Shown piece after piece: positions 8,360-17,404 of a stretch of 64,000 nt of DNA (the first letter of the stretch is position 1; every line of letters begins with the position of its first letter). The stretch lies in NCBI GenBank assembly GCA_964293585.1, contig CAXYYS010000001.1, positions 1 through 64,000 on the forward strand, given 5' to 3'. Under the pieces are notes generated by a model. It worked only from the letters and a program-made list of their open reading frames with translations. It was not told the DNA's origin and did not search any database. The DNA comes from JAKVKY01 sp964293585 (lineage in GTDB: Bacteria; Bacillota; Negativicutes; Acidaminococcales; Acidaminococcaceae). The position numbers and the translations under genes are program-made.

Positions 8360-9163
8360 ATGGATACTAACGAAATCATGCTCAGTAAACCGAAAAAGCG
8401 TATCTTTCTGGCACTGATCCTGTGCAGCACTCTCCTGACGGCAGTGGTGCTCTACATGGTCTGGAAGGTGACAGGTCCGGGTCTGAATTCTATCAGCGCC
8501 TGGCTGCCGGCCTTGTTCGGCCTGGCGGTGCTCTGCTTTGTGCTGGCCCTGCTCTTAGGCGAAGTCGGCATCGTGCTGGGTATTTTGGGCATGCCCATCT
8601 TGAAGCCTGTGTATTTTTGGGCCTGGAAGGCGATTAACATCCTGTTCCCCTTTGCCATCGGCCTGGGGCGCATCTTTAATATCAGCCGCCAGAAGATTCA
8701 GCAGTCTTTTATCGAAGTGAACAACAACCTGGTACGCCAGCATCACATCAAGGTGCCGGCCAACCGGATCTTAATTTTGACGCCCCACTGCCTGCAGCGG
8801 GACACCTGCATCTATAAGCTGACCCGCAACGTGGAAAACTGCCACCAGTGCGGCCAGTGCAACGTGGGCCAGCTTTTGGCGCTCTGCCATAAATACGGAC
8901 TGCACCTGGTAGTGGCCAGCGGCGGTACCCTGGCCCGGCAGATGGTGATGCAGGCCCGGCCCAAGGCTATCGTGGCGGTAGCCTGCGAGCGGGATCTGAC
9001 CAGCGGTATCCAGGACGTGTTCCCGGTACCGGTGCTGGGTGTGTTTAACGAAAGACCTTTTGGCCCGTGTTTTAATACCCGGGTAGATATGGAGAAAGTA
9101 GAAACCGCCATCTTAAGTTTCATGACGGACGAGGACAAGCATGCTAAAGAAAAATCCGCCTAA
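8360..9163 (+). CDS. DUF116 family membrane protein
   Basis: 267 aa. Two or three N-terminal membrane helices (about residues 15-36, 48-80 and 88-104) are followed by a cytoplasmic domain rich in cysteines: C144, C150, C161, C164, C167, C176, C209 and C237. The spacing, especially CHQCGQC, suggests metal or iron-sulfur binding. DUF116 proteins commonly sit between fmt and rsmB in Firmicutes, as here, and have no established function. The rsmB start overlaps the end of this gene by 23 bases, so translation is probably coupled. Function unknown. Confidence 0.85.
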   Translation: MDTNEIMLSKPKKRIFLALILCSTLLTAVVLYMVWKVTGPGLNSISAWLPALFGLAVLCFVLALLLGEVGIVLGILGMPILKPVYFWAWKAINILFPFAIGLGRIFNISRQKIQQSFIEVNNNLVRQHHIKVPANRILILTPHCLQRDTCIYKLTRNVENCHQCGQCNVGQLLALCHKYGLHLVVASGGTLARQMVMQARPKAIVAVACERDLTSGIQDVFPVPVLGVFNERPFGPCFNTRVDMEKVETAILSFMTDEDKHAKEKSA

Positions 9164-10649
9164 ACCGCCGCGCCAGACGACTACCAAAAAGCAGCCGCCA
9201 AATGCGCGTATGACGGCGATTAAGATTATCAACCGTATCCTGAAGGACGGGGCGTATAGCAACCTGGTCCTGAACGAGATGTTGCCGGAAGCCGGTTTAA
9301 GCGACCTGGACCGGCGTTTTGTCACGGAGCTGGTGTACGGCACCGTGAAGACCCTGGGAACCCTGGACTGGATCCTGGAACATTTTGTGAGCCGGCCGCT
9401 GGCTTCCCTGGAACCGGAGACCCGGAATATTTTGCGCCTGGGCGTGTACCAGATTTATTTTCTGGACCGGGTGCCGGTAAGCGCTGCCGTCAACGAGAGC
9501 GTGAACCTGGCCAAACATTTTGGTCATCCTGGCATCGTGAAGTTTGTGAACGCGGTACTCCGGAGCAGCGTGCGGCAAAAAGCTACGTTAGACTGGCCGG
9601 AGCAGGCCAAGGCGCCGCTGCAGCATTTAGCGTTAACGGCGTACCATCCCGAATGGCTCTTGCGCCGCTGGGAACAGGAATTTGGTTTGGCAGACACGGA
9701 AAAACTCTGTGCCTTTGATAATGCACCGGCGCCGCTGACCCTGCGGGCTAATACCCTGGTCACCACCAGGGCAGAACTGCTGGAAAAGTTAACCGCGGAC
9801 GGTTTTACGGCTCAGGCGTCTACCTGGAGCCCGGACGGTATCGTGTGCACGAAGATACCGTCCCTGAAAGCTTTGTTTAACAAATATTACAATGGTTTTT
9901 ATATCCAGGACGAAAGTTCCATGCTGGCAGGGCGGGTGCTGAACCCCAAACCCGGCAGCACGGTTATTGATATGTGCAGCGCCCCGGGGGGCAAGACCAC
10001 CCATATGGCGGTGCTGATGGAAAACAGGGGCCAGGTCCGGGCCTGTGATATTTATCCCCACAAGCTGGATCTGATTAAGGCCAATGCCGCCCGTCTGGGC
10101 CTGAAGAATGTCTATACGTTCCTGCAGGACGGCACGCAGGTGCGGGAAACCTGGGTGGGCAAGGCGGACTATGTGCTGGTGGACGCACCCTGCAGCGGCT
10201 TAGGCGTGTTAAACCGCCGGGCCGAGGCGCGCTGGACCAGGACGGAAGCAGATTTGGCGGCTTTCCCGCCCTTGCAGCTCCAGATTCTGGAGACGGCGGT
10301 GCAGTATGCGAAACCGGCCGGCCAGATTTTGTATAGCACCTGTACCCTGGAGTCTGCGGAAAATCACGGTCTGGTGGCGCGCTTTTTAGCCGCGCATCCG
10401 GACTGGCATTTAGCCGGGTTCAAACATCCCCTGACCGGGGAAACGGTCACCGAGTTACAACTGTTGCCTCAGCGTGACGGAGTGGACGGGTTCTATCTGG
10501 CTTTGCTGGCAAGAACCGCGCCGGCGGCTGAAACTACTAAAGCAACTGAGACGGCGGTGACTGAAACTGCTAAAGCAACTGAGGCGGCATCTGAAACTAT
10601 TAAAGCAACTGACACGGCGGCGCCTGACACTGCCGGCGCAGCGGAATAA
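9141..10649 (+). CDS. rsmB: 16S rRNA (cytosine-967-C5)-methyltransferase
   Basis: 502 aa. An N-terminal NusB-like RNA-binding domain (about 24-150) is joined to a Rossmann methyltransferase. SAM motif MCSAPGGKT at 278-286; the two catalytic cysteines are C351 (DAPCSG) and C401 (YSTCT). GAGGA lies before ATG 9141, inside the preceding gene. The last 40 residues are a low-complexity Thr/Ala/Glu/Lys tail built from 30-33 base tandem repeats (10528-10623), which is not part of the usual fold. Confidence 0.95.
   Translation: MLKKNPPKPPRQTTTKKQPPNARMTAIKIINRILKDGAYSNLVLNEMLPEAGLSDLDRRFVTELVYGTVKTLGTLDWILEHFVSRPLASLEPETRNILRLGVYQIYFLDRVPVSAAVNESVNLAKHFGHPGIVKFVNAVLRSSVRQKATLDWPEQAKAPLQHLALTAYHPEWLLRRWEQEFGLADTEKLCAFDNAPAPLTLRANTLVTTRAELLEKLTADGFTAQASTWSPDGIVCTKIPSLKALFNKYYNGFYIQDESSMLAGRVLNPKPGSTVIDMCSAPGGKTTHMAVLMENRGQVRACDIYPHKLDLIKANAARLGLKNVYTFLQDGTQVRETWVGKADYVLVDAPCSGLGVLNRRAEARWTRTEADLAAFPPLQLQILETAVQYAKPAGQILYSTCTLESAENHGLVARFLAAHPDWHLAGFKHPLTGETVTELQLLPQRDGVDGFYLALLARTAPAAETTKATETAVTETAKATEAASETIKATDTAAPDTAGAAE
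10528..10623 (+). repeat. In-frame 30-33 base tandem repeat at the 3' end of rsmB
   Basis: Three units (10528-10560, 10561-10590, 10591-10623) each begin CTGAAACT, continue TAAAGCAACTGA and encode variants of TETxKATExA; a decayed fourth follows. Units of 33, 30 and 33 bases keep the reading frame. Confidence 0.85.
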
Positions 10650-10667
10650 TTTTACGAGGAGTATATT

Positions 10668-11735
10668 TTGAAAAAAGAAATTTTTGGTTTAACCTTAGCC
10701 GAACTGCAAACGGAACTGGCCGCCCTGGGCCTGCAAAAATTCAGGGCCAGCCAGGTGTTTCAGTGGCTGTATGTGAAGTCGGAGTTTGACTTTCACAAGA
10801 TGACCAACCTGTCCCCGGCGGATAGGGAAAAACTGGCGGCGGCTTTTAGCGTGCTGCCGGCGGAGATTAAAATTTTACAGGAACAGCGCAGCGCCGATGG
10901 CCTGACCACCAAGCTGCTGCTGGAGATGACCGACGGCAACGCTATCGAGACCGTGCTCATGCATCATGATTACGGCTACAGCGTCTGCGTGTCCAGCCAG
11001 GCCGGCTGCGCCATGGGCTGTGCTTTTTGCGCCAGCGGTCTGCACGGCTGCGCCCGTAATTTGACTAAAGCCGAGATCATGGCCCAGGTCTATCTGTTTA
11101 ACGGCCGCCTCCGGGATGAGGAAGGCCGGGTCAGCCGCATCATCGTCATGGGCAGCGGCGAACCGCTTTTAAACTTTGAGAATGTCTTAGGCGCCCTGGA
11201 CTTTTTACACGATCCGGCGGCAGCGGGCATCAGTTACCGCAACATGACCCTGTCCACCTGCGGCATCGTGCCGGGTATCAAACGCCTGGCAGCATTGGGC
11301 CAGCCTTTTAACCTGGCTATCTCCCTGCATGCGGTGCGCCCGGATCTGCGGAGCGAGCTCATGCCGGTGAACAAGACTTATCCCCTGACCGAGGTGCTGG
11401 CGGCGGCGGAAGAATATGCCGTCAAGACCGGACGCCAGGTAACGTACGAATATATCCTGCTGGCAGGCAAGAACGACAGCGAAGCGGATGCGGAGCTATT
11501 AGGCGATTATATGCGCTTTAAGCATGCGGCCGTGAACCTGATTCCTGCCAACCCGGTGCCGGAAAAAGGTTTCCTGCGTCCGGGCAAGAAAAAGCTGGAG
11601 CGTTTTGTGGCCGCCCTGGAAAAGCGCCGGGTCCATGTGACCGTGCGCCGGGAGATGGGCGCGGATATTAACGCGGCCTGCGGCCAGCTGCGGGCTCAGC
11701 ATCTGGAGCAACCGGAACCGAAGCCGGAAGCGTAA
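10668..11735 (+). CDS. rlmN: Dual-specificity 23S rRNA/tRNA A2503/A37 methyltransferase
   Basis: 355 aa radical-SAM enzyme that methylates C2 of adenosine in 23S rRNA and some tRNAs. The cluster-binding motif CAMGCAFC is at 114-121 and the methyl-carrying cysteine is C338 in NAACGQLR. GEPLLN and the NLIPxNP motif also fit. It starts with TTG 10668 behind CGAGGAG; no ATG fits the family N-terminus. It lies 18 bases after rsmB, so two rRNA methyltransferases are in one operon. Confidence 0.96.
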   Translation: MKKEIFGLTLAELQTELAALGLQKFRASQVFQWLYVKSEFDFHKMTNLSPADREKLAAAFSVLPAEIKILQEQRSADGLTTKLLLEMTDGNAIETVLMHHDYGYSVCVSSQAGCAMGCAFCASGLHGCARNLTKAEIMAQVYLFNGRLRDEEGRVSRIIVMGSGEPLLNFENVLGALDFLHDPAAAGISYRNMTLSTCGIVPGIKRLAALGQPFNLAISLHAVRPDLRSELMPVNKTYPLTEVLAAAEEYAVKTGRQVTYEYILLAGKNDSEADAELLGDYMRFKHAAVNLIPANPVPEKGFLRPGKKKLERFVAALEKRRVHVTVRREMGADINAACGQLRAQHLEQPEPKPEA

Positions 11736-11767
11736 AAGTTTACCATTTAAATTGAGGAGCAAGGGAA

Positions 11768-12505
11768 ATGCCAGTCATCAGTAAGACCCATATCGGTTTA
11801 GTCAGAAAAAATAACGAAGATAGTTTGTTAGTCCGGGAACCACACCTGTTTGCCATCGCGGATGGCATGGGCGGGTATGCGGCCGGCGAAGTGGCCAGCA
11901 AGGAAGCGCTGAAAGTTTTGGACCAGGAAGCCCCCAGGTTTTCCGGCCTCAGCGGTCAGGGTCTGATGGATGCCCTCCGGCACACCATCAGCAAGATCAA
12001 CATGGCCGTGTACGAGCTGGCAGCCAGCAAACCGGAGTATCATGGCATGGGTACCACCATCACAGGTGTTTACCTGCCGGGGCACGGCGAAGCCTATGCC
12101 TTTAACGTAGGCGACAGCCGGTTGTACCTGTGGCACCGGGGCAGCCTGGTGCAGATTACCAAGGACCATTCCCTGGTCAGCGAGCTGGTGGCTAAAGGGG
12201 AAATTACCAAACAGGAAGCTTTTACCCATCCGGAAAAGAACCTGCTCACCAAGGGTATCGGTGTGGAAAAATACGTGGAAGCGGATATTTTCCAGCTGGA
12301 TGTGGCGGCGGAAGATACGCTGCTCCTGTGCAGTGACGGGCTTTCGGATATGCTCCGGGATACGGAGATGGAACAACTGTTGCACATTAACGGCGGCCTG
12401 CAGGCTAAGAGTGATGCCCTGCTGGAGCAGGCGCTCTTAAACGGCGGCCGGGACAATATTTCTTTTATTATCATTGGCTTAAACGACAGCCGGGAGGTGG
12501 ACTAA
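11768..12505 (+). CDS. stp: PP2C-type Ser/Thr protein phosphatase
   Basis: 245 aa. Metal-dependent phosphatase that reverses phosphorylation by the neighbouring PASTA kinase. Motifs in order: GLVRKNNEDS near the N-terminus, ADGMGGYAAGE, GDSRLYL, DHSLVSELVAKGEI, CSDGLSDML and GGRDNISF, which supply the aspartates for the two metal ions. GAGGAG precedes the ATG. The stop codon is one base from the kinase start, so the pair is expected to be co-translated. Confidence 0.96.
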   Translation: MPVISKTHIGLVRKNNEDSLLVREPHLFAIADGMGGYAAGEVASKEALKVLDQEAPRFSGLSGQGLMDALRHTISKINMAVYELAASKPEYHGMGTTITGVYLPGHGEAYAFNVGDSRLYLWHRGSLVQITKDHSLVSELVAKGEITKQEAFTHPEKNLLTKGIGVEKYVEADIFQLDVAAEDTLLLCSDGLSDMLRDTEMEQLLHINGGLQAKSDALLEQALLNGGRDNISFIIIGLNDSREVD

Positions 12506-12506
12506 G

Positions 12507-14426
12507 ATGGAAGCAGGCAAGATCCTGAGAGGACGCTACGAGATCATCAAGCCGATAGGTTTTGGCGGCATGGCCGATGTCTATCTGGCCCGGGACGTAC
12601 TTTTGGACCGCCGGGTGGCTGTGAAAGTTTTAAAGGACCAGTTCCTGAAGGACAAGAGCCAGCTGGCTCAGTTTGAGCGGGAAGCAAAATCGGCGGCCCG
12701 GCTTATCCACCCTTCTATCATCAATATTTTCGACGTCTGCGAGGAGGACGGCATCCACTATATCGTCATGGAATACGTGGAAGGCATCACCCTGAAGGCG
12801 TACGAGGAGCAGAAAGGCCGGCTGGAAATACCTCAGGCGGTCAGCATTGCGGCGCAGCTGGCGGCGGCGCTGCAGCATGCCCATAAACATAATATTATTC
12901 ACTGCGACATTAAGCCCCAGAATATCCTGTTAGCGGAAGGCCTGGTGCCCAAGATTGTGGACTTCGGCATTTCCCGCATGGTCAGCGACGAGACCATGGT
13001 CTTTAACGCCAACGTGGTGGGCAGCGTACATTATTTTTCGCCGGAGCAGGCTCAGGGCGAAGCGGTAACGGCCCAGTCTGATATTTATTCTTTAGGCGTG
13101 GTGCTGTACGAGATGATCGCCGGCCAGGTGCCGTTTGACGGCAGCACGGCCCTGGCGGTAGCCCGTATGCATATCGAGGCGGAGCCGGAACCTTTGGCTA
13201 CCTATGTGAAAGACGTACCGCCCCGCTTGCAGCATGTGATTGATAAGTCGTTAGCCAAAAGTCTGGCGGAACGCTACCAGACGGCGGAAGAGATGCGCCG
13301 GGATTTGCTGGCGGTGAAAGCTGATCTGATCGGCGAAGACGTAGACGTAAATTACCATAGCGGCTACACGGAACCGCTGGAACCTGTAGGCCCGGAAGTG
13401 GCTGATTTCCAGGGCGAGGAGGACGCCACCCGGGTGATGAGCCCGGTACCTGCCAGGGAAGAACTGGCAGTTGTGGATGCCAAAGCCGCCCGGAAAAAGA
13501 AAATCAAGAAGATACTCATGTACTGCCTGAGTGCTTTTATCGTGCTCTGCGTAGCTCTGGCCGGGTATTTTACCTATACCACGCCTAACGTGGAAGTACC
13601 GGCCGTAACCGGTATGACCGTGGTGGAAGCACAGAAAGTCCTGGAAGATGCTGGCTTTAAGATTAAGTTAAAAGAAGAATATGATGCCAGCGTGACCCCG
13701 GGGACGGTTATGAAACAGGATCCGGCGCCCAAGACCATGAAGAAGAGCGGCGCCGTCGTGACCATCACCATCTGCCGCGGCCTGGAACTTTTGACCGTGC
13801 CCAATGTGACCGGTCAGACCCTGGAGCAGGCCAAGCAGAACCTGGAAGCAGCCGGCTACAAAGTTGGCAACGTGACCAAGACCTGGGACAGCAGCAAGAG
13901 CAAGGATGTAATCCTGAAGCAGTCGCCCAAGGCGGACAGCAAACTGCCTAAAGGTACGGCTATCGACCTGGTGGTAAACCAGAAGGAAGACGAAAAACCC
14001 AAGAAGGCGCAGATGCCTAATATCGTAGGCCTGTCCCTGGATAACGGCCAGGACAAGCTTATCGCCCTGGGACTGAATATCGGCGAGCTGAAGACCGTGG
14101 ACAGCGAGAAACCGGCTAATATCATCGTCGGTATGTCTCCGGAAGCGGGTACGACGGTGAGCAGCGAGAGCAAGATTTCTCTGACTATTTCCAGCGGCAA
14201 GAAACCGCCGGCACCGGCTACCAACACCCAGTACGTGGAATTTGTGGTACCGGGTACGGGCGACCATGCGGTGCAGATTTTTGTAAAAGATGCCCAGAAG
14301 CAGTGGGTAGCTGCCGACGGCAAGTATAAGGGCGGTACCCGGGTGCGGCAGAAACTGACCTTGTCCGGACCGGCCAAGGTACAGTTCTTTGTGGACCAGA
14401 AATTGCTGGAGGAAAAAAGTCTGTGA
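12507..14426 (+). CDS. prkC: PASTA-domain Ser/Thr protein kinase
   Basis: 639 aa membrane kinase sensing cell-wall fragments. Kinase domain 10-275: glycine loop GFGGMADV, VAVK with K40, HCDIKPQN at 132-139, DFG at 152-154. A single membrane helix spans about 335-357. Outside follow three PASTA repeats (about 364-428, 430-495, 499-565) and a 70-residue C-terminal domain. The catalytic loop has Cys where many kinases have Arg (HCD for HRD); I believe this is common in PASTA kinases of Clostridia and relatives, so the enzyme should be active. It overlaps rsgA by four bases. Confidence 0.96.
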   Translation: MEAGKILRGRYEIIKPIGFGGMADVYLARDVLLDRRVAVKVLKDQFLKDKSQLAQFEREAKSAARLIHPSIINIFDVCEEDGIHYIVMEYVEGITLKAYEEQKGRLEIPQAVSIAAQLAAALQHAHKHNIIHCDIKPQNILLAEGLVPKIVDFGISRMVSDETMVFNANVVGSVHYFSPEQAQGEAVTAQSDIYSLGVVLYEMIAGQVPFDGSTALAVARMHIEAEPEPLATYVKDVPPRLQHVIDKSLAKSLAERYQTAEEMRRDLLAVKADLIGEDVDVNYHSGYTEPLEPVGPEVADFQGEEDATRVMSPVPAREELAVVDAKAARKKKIKKILMYCLSAFIVLCVALAGYFTYTTPNVEVPAVTGMTVVEAQKVLEDAGFKIKLKEEYDASVTPGTVMKQDPAPKTMKKSGAVVTITICRGLELLTVPNVTGQTLEQAKQNLEAAGYKVGNVTKTWDSSKSKDVILKQSPKADSKLPKGTAIDLVVNQKEDEKPKKAQMPNIVGLSLDNGQDKLIALGLNIGELKTVDSEKPANIIVGMSPEAGTTVSSESKISLTISSGKKPPAPATNTQYVEFVVPGTGDHAVQIFVKDAQKQWVAADGKYKGGTRVRQKLTLSGPAKVQFFVDQKLLEEKSL

Positions 14427-15301
14427 GTGAAGGCAGGGTTCTTAAAGCCTACAACAGTTTTTATTACGTGGCCGCCGGCGGCGTAACTTACACCTGCAAG
14501 GTGAAGGGACGCATGAAACAGGAACGGTTTTCCCTGTGTCCCGGCGACCTGGTAACTTTTGACCAGGACGGTACGGCGGGCATGATCACGTCCGTGCTGC
14601 CCCGGCGCAACTTTATGACGCGGCCCACGGTGGCGAACCTGGATGCGCTGGTGCTGACCATGGCGGTGGCGAAACCACTTTTCAGCCCGCTGATCCTGGA
14701 TAAGCTGCTGGTGCTGGCGGCTACGCACAAGATGCCGGTGCTGCTGGCTTTGAACAAGATGGATGCGGCCGTGCCGGAGGAGGCGCAGGCCCTGGTACAG
14801 ATTTACCGGCAGGCCGGGTACCGGGTCTTTCCTGTCTCGGCTAAAACCGGCGCCGGCATCCCGGAACTGCAGGCGGCGCTGGCCGGTAAGATCACGGCTT
14901 TCGGCGGCCCCAGCGGTGTGGGAAAATCTTCCCTGATGAACGCCCTGGACCCGGAGCTGGCTCAGCAGACCGGCGCTTTAAGCGAAAAGATCAGCCGCGG
15001 CAAACACACTACCAGGTTTACGACCCTGGTACCTTTTAACGGCGGCTACCTGGCAGACACACCCGGGTTTGGCAATGTGTTCCTGGAAGGGGTGGAGCTG
15101 GGGGACCTGGCCGGTTATTTTCCGGAATTTGCGGCCTACGCACAGGAGTGTAAGTTTACTCCCTGTACTCATGACCATGAAAAGATTTGCGGCGTGAAAA
15201 ACGCCGTGGCGGCAGGCAGGATTGCCCGCAGCCGTTATGCTTCGTATCTGGCCCTGCGGCAGGAACTTACCGCGGCCGGGGAAAGGATGTACCGCAAATG
15301 A
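14423..15301 (+). CDS. rsgA: Ribosome small-subunit GTPase RsgA
   Basis: 292 aa. Circularly permuted GTPase that checks late 30S assembly. Order of motifs confirms the permutation: NKMD (111-114) precedes the P-loop GPSGVGKSS (162-170) and DTPG (212-215). An OB fold occupies residues 1-65, and a zinc site is formed by C243, C248, H250 and C256. It starts with GTG 14423, overlapping the kinase stop as GTGA. The stp-prkC-rsgA-rpe order is conserved in Firmicutes. Confidence 0.96.
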   Translation: MSEGRVLKAYNSFYYVAAGGVTYTCKVKGRMKQERFSLCPGDLVTFDQDGTAGMITSVLPRRNFMTRPTVANLDALVLTMAVAKPLFSPLILDKLLVLAATHKMPVLLALNKMDAAVPEEAQALVQIYRQAGYRVFPVSAKTGAGIPELQAALAGKITAFGGPSGVGKSSLMNALDPELAQQTGALSEKISRGKHTTRFTTLVPFNGGYLADTPGFGNVFLEGVELGDLAGYFPEFAAYAQECKFTPCTHDHEKICGVKNAVAAGRIARSRYASYLALRQELTAAGERMYRK

Positions 15302-15960
15302 TTAAGATTGCTCCGTCAATCCTCTCGGCAGATTTTTCTAAGTTGGGCGAGGAAATTAAAAAGATTGAGGCGGCAGGTGCGGACTGGGTCCACATCGACG
15401 TCATGGACGGGAACTTTGTCCCTAACCTGACTTTTGGCGCTCCCGTGGTAAAAAAGCTGCGCCCGGTGACCCAGCTGCCTTTTGACTGCCACCTGATGGT
15501 GGAACATCCGGAAACTTATATTGATGCCTTTGTGGAAGCCGGCGCCGATATGATCGTGGTCCATGCGGAAGCGACCCAGCATCTGCACCGCTGCCTGCAG
15601 GCAATTCATGCCCACGGCATTAAGGCCGGGGTAGCTTTGAATCCGGCCACCTCTTTGAGTACCATCGAGTGGGTGATGCCGAATGTGGATTTGTTTTTGC
15701 TGATGACGGTGAACCCGGGCTACGGCGGCCAGAGTTTTATCACAACCATGCCGCCCAAGATCACCCAGCTGCGGCGTATGTTGCAGGCGGCCGGGCTGAA
15801 TACGGATATCGAGGTGGACGGCGGCATTAACAAAAAGACGGCGCCACTGGTAATTGCGGCCGGGGCCAATGTGCTGGTGGCCGGGTCCTATGTGTACGGC
15901 GCGGCTGATACCAAAGAAGCCATCGCTACTTTGCGCAGCGGTTTAGGCGAGAACTGCTGA
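15298..15960 (+). CDS. rpe: Ribulose-phosphate 3-epimerase
   Basis: 220 aa. Interconverts ribulose 5-phosphate and xylulose 5-phosphate in the pentose phosphate pathway. IAPSILSADF, VHIDVMDGNFVPN, HLMVEHP, MTVNPGYGGQ and VDGGI mark the TIM barrel with its metal-binding His and Asp residues. ATG 15298 overlaps the rsgA stop codon as ATGA; the much longer open frame upstream is a shadow of rsgA. It ends the priA-to-rpe block. The pathway also yields ribulose 5-phosphate for the riboflavin genes that follow. Confidence 0.97.
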   Translation: MIKIAPSILSADFSKLGEEIKKIEAAGADWVHIDVMDGNFVPNLTFGAPVVKKLRPVTQLPFDCHLMVEHPETYIDAFVEAGADMIVVHAEATQHLHRCLQAIHAHGIKAGVALNPATSLSTIEWVMPNVDLFLLMTVNPGYGGQSFITTMPPKITQLRRMLQAAGLNTDIEVDGGINKKTAPLVIAAGANVLVAGSYVYGAADTKEAIATLRSGLGENC

Positions 15961-15997
15961 AGCCAGGTGCTTCACAGAATCTTCTCAGGTCGTGCTG

Positions 15998-16026
15998 TTG
16001 ACAGTACCGGTACCACTCATTATAAT
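15998..16026 (+). promoter_or_regulatory. Consensus promoter of the riboflavin operon
   Basis: TTGACA (15998-16003), 17-base spacer, TATAAT (16021-16026). The predicted transcription start is just before the FMN riboswitch. Confidence 0.92.
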
Positions 16027-16040
16027 GAATATTGTAAGAA

Positions 16041-16150
16041 CGTCTTTGGGGTTGGGAGCGTTTCCCTACCGGCGGTAAAGTCCGCGAGCCTTCGGGCATG
16101 ATCCGGTGCGATTCCGGAACCGACAGTATAGTCTGGATGAAAAAAGACAG
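16041..16150 (+). promoter_or_regulatory. FMN riboswitch (RFN element)
   Basis: The conserved blocks of the RFN aptamer are present in order: CTTTGGGGTTGGG, TTCCCTACCGGCGGT, CCGCGAGCC, GATCCGGTGCGATTCCGGA, CCGACAGTATAGTCTGGATG, closed by the P1 helix GTCTTT with AAAGAC. It binds FMN and, through the following terminator, lowers expression of the rib genes when flavin is plentiful. Confidence 0.96.
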
Positions 16151-16163
16151 GACTGGCTAAGAC

Positions 16164-16199
16164 AAGCGGTAAACCCCACAGGGGGTTTGCCGCTTTTTT
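16164..16199 (+). terminator. Riboswitch-controlled terminator of the rib leader
   Basis: A 14-bp stem (AAGCGGTAAACCCC with GGGGTTTGCCGCTT; one G-T/A mismatch position at most) with loop ACAG is followed by TTTTTT. It lies 14 bases after the aptamer and 100 bases before ribD. Confidence 0.92.
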
Positions 16200-16299
16200 A
16201 TATGGTAGGGAAGGCCGCTGCCGGAAAAGCTGCGGTAGTAGTAAAGCTGGAGGCCGTTGCCAGGCGGTGGCGGTCTTACAGGTAGAGGAGGCTGACAGG

Positions 16300-17403
16300 A
16301 TGACCGATTTAGAATATATGCAGTTGGCGCTGGAACTGGCCCGGCAGGCGGAAGGCGAAACCAGTCCCAATCCTATGGTGGGCTGCGTCATCACCGACGC
16401 GGCGGGGAACATCGTGGGCCGGGGTTATCATCACAAGGCAGGGGAAGCCCACGCCGAGGTGAATGCCCTGGCGGATGTCAGGAAACACAAAGCCATGCCC
16501 CATACGGCTTATGTGACCCTGGAACCCTGCAGCCATTTTGGACGGACCGGTCCCTGCTGCGATGCCTTGCTTAGGGCAGGTATTAAGCGGGTGGTAGCGG
16601 CCCAGGAAGATCCTAATCCCAAGGTGTGCGGCCAGGGTTTTGCCCGGCTCCGCGCCGGCGGGGTCCAGGTGGAAGTGGGGCTATGTGAGGCGGAAGCCCG
16701 CCGTTTGAACGAACATTTTTTACGCTGGGTCACCACCCGGCGTCCTTTCGTCAGCTTAAAGTATGCCATGACCCTGGACGGGAAACTGGCCACGGCCGCC
16801 GGTGACGGGCAGCAGGTCACTGGCAGGGAGGCCCATGTGGAGGCGCATTATTTGCGCAAGATCCATGATGCCATCCTGGTAGGTATCGGCACCGTCCTGG
16901 CAGACGATCCGGAACTGACCACCCGGCTGGTGCAAGGTAAAAATCCGGTGCGGATCGTGCTTGACAGCCAGGCCCGTATCCCGCTCACAGCACAAGTTTT
17001 GCAGGGCGGCACGACCACGATTATTGTGGTGGGACCAGAGGCGCCGGCGGCTAAGCTGGAACTGTTAGCCAAGCTGCCGGAGGTAGAGGTTTTAACTTTA
17101 CCGGCGCCGGCAGGTAAATTGGATTTAGGAAAACTTTTAGATATTTTAGGTGAGCGCAAGCTGACCAGTCTGCTGGTAGAAGGCGGCAGCCAGGTCCACG
17201 GCAGTTTTGTGGATGCCGGACTGGTGGACAGGATTTATGCTTTTATCGCTCCCAAGGTGGTAGGCGGCGCAGCAGCACTGCCGCCCATTGGCGGTACGGG
17301 TCTGGCGGCTATGGCGCCGGGACTGCCGGTAGCCGTGGATACCACCAGGGTTTTAGGTAAAGATTTTTTGATCACAGGCCGGGTGACGGCCGGGGAGGTC
17401 TGA
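16300..17403 (+). CDS. ribD: Bifunctional riboflavin deaminase/reductase RibD
   Basis: 367 aa. The N-terminal deaminase domain (1-145) has the zinc motif HAE (51-53) with C77 and C86 (LEPCSHFGRTGPCC), and the C-terminal reductase domain (about 148-365) begins RPFVSLKYAMTLDGK. It performs the second and third steps from GTP. ATG 16300 behind GAGGAGG is chosen over an upstream in-frame codon that adds 11 residues. First gene of the FMN-controlled operon. Confidence 0.97.
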   Translation: MTDLEYMQLALELARQAEGETSPNPMVGCVITDAAGNIVGRGYHHKAGEAHAEVNALADVRKHKAMPHTAYVTLEPCSHFGRTGPCCDALLRAGIKRVVAAQEDPNPKVCGQGFARLRAGGVQVEVGLCEAEARRLNEHFLRWVTTRRPFVSLKYAMTLDGKLATAAGDGQQVTGREAHVEAHYLRKIHDAILVGIGTVLADDPELTTRLVQGKNPVRIVLDSQARIPLTAQVLQGGTTTIIVVGPEAPAAKLELLAKLPEVEVLTLPAPAGKLDLGKLLDILGERKLTSLLVEGGSQVHGSFVDAGLVDRIYAFIAPKVVGGAAALPPIGGTGLAAMAPGLPVAVDTTRVLGKDFLITGRVTAGEV

Positions 17404-17404
17404 A

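Noticed and set aside
13668..14728. Long open frames of about 200 and 290 codons on the strand opposite prkC and rsgA
   Set aside because: They mirror well-supported genes, lack ribosome-binding sites, and encode no recognisable domain; typical antisense shadows of G+C-rich codons.
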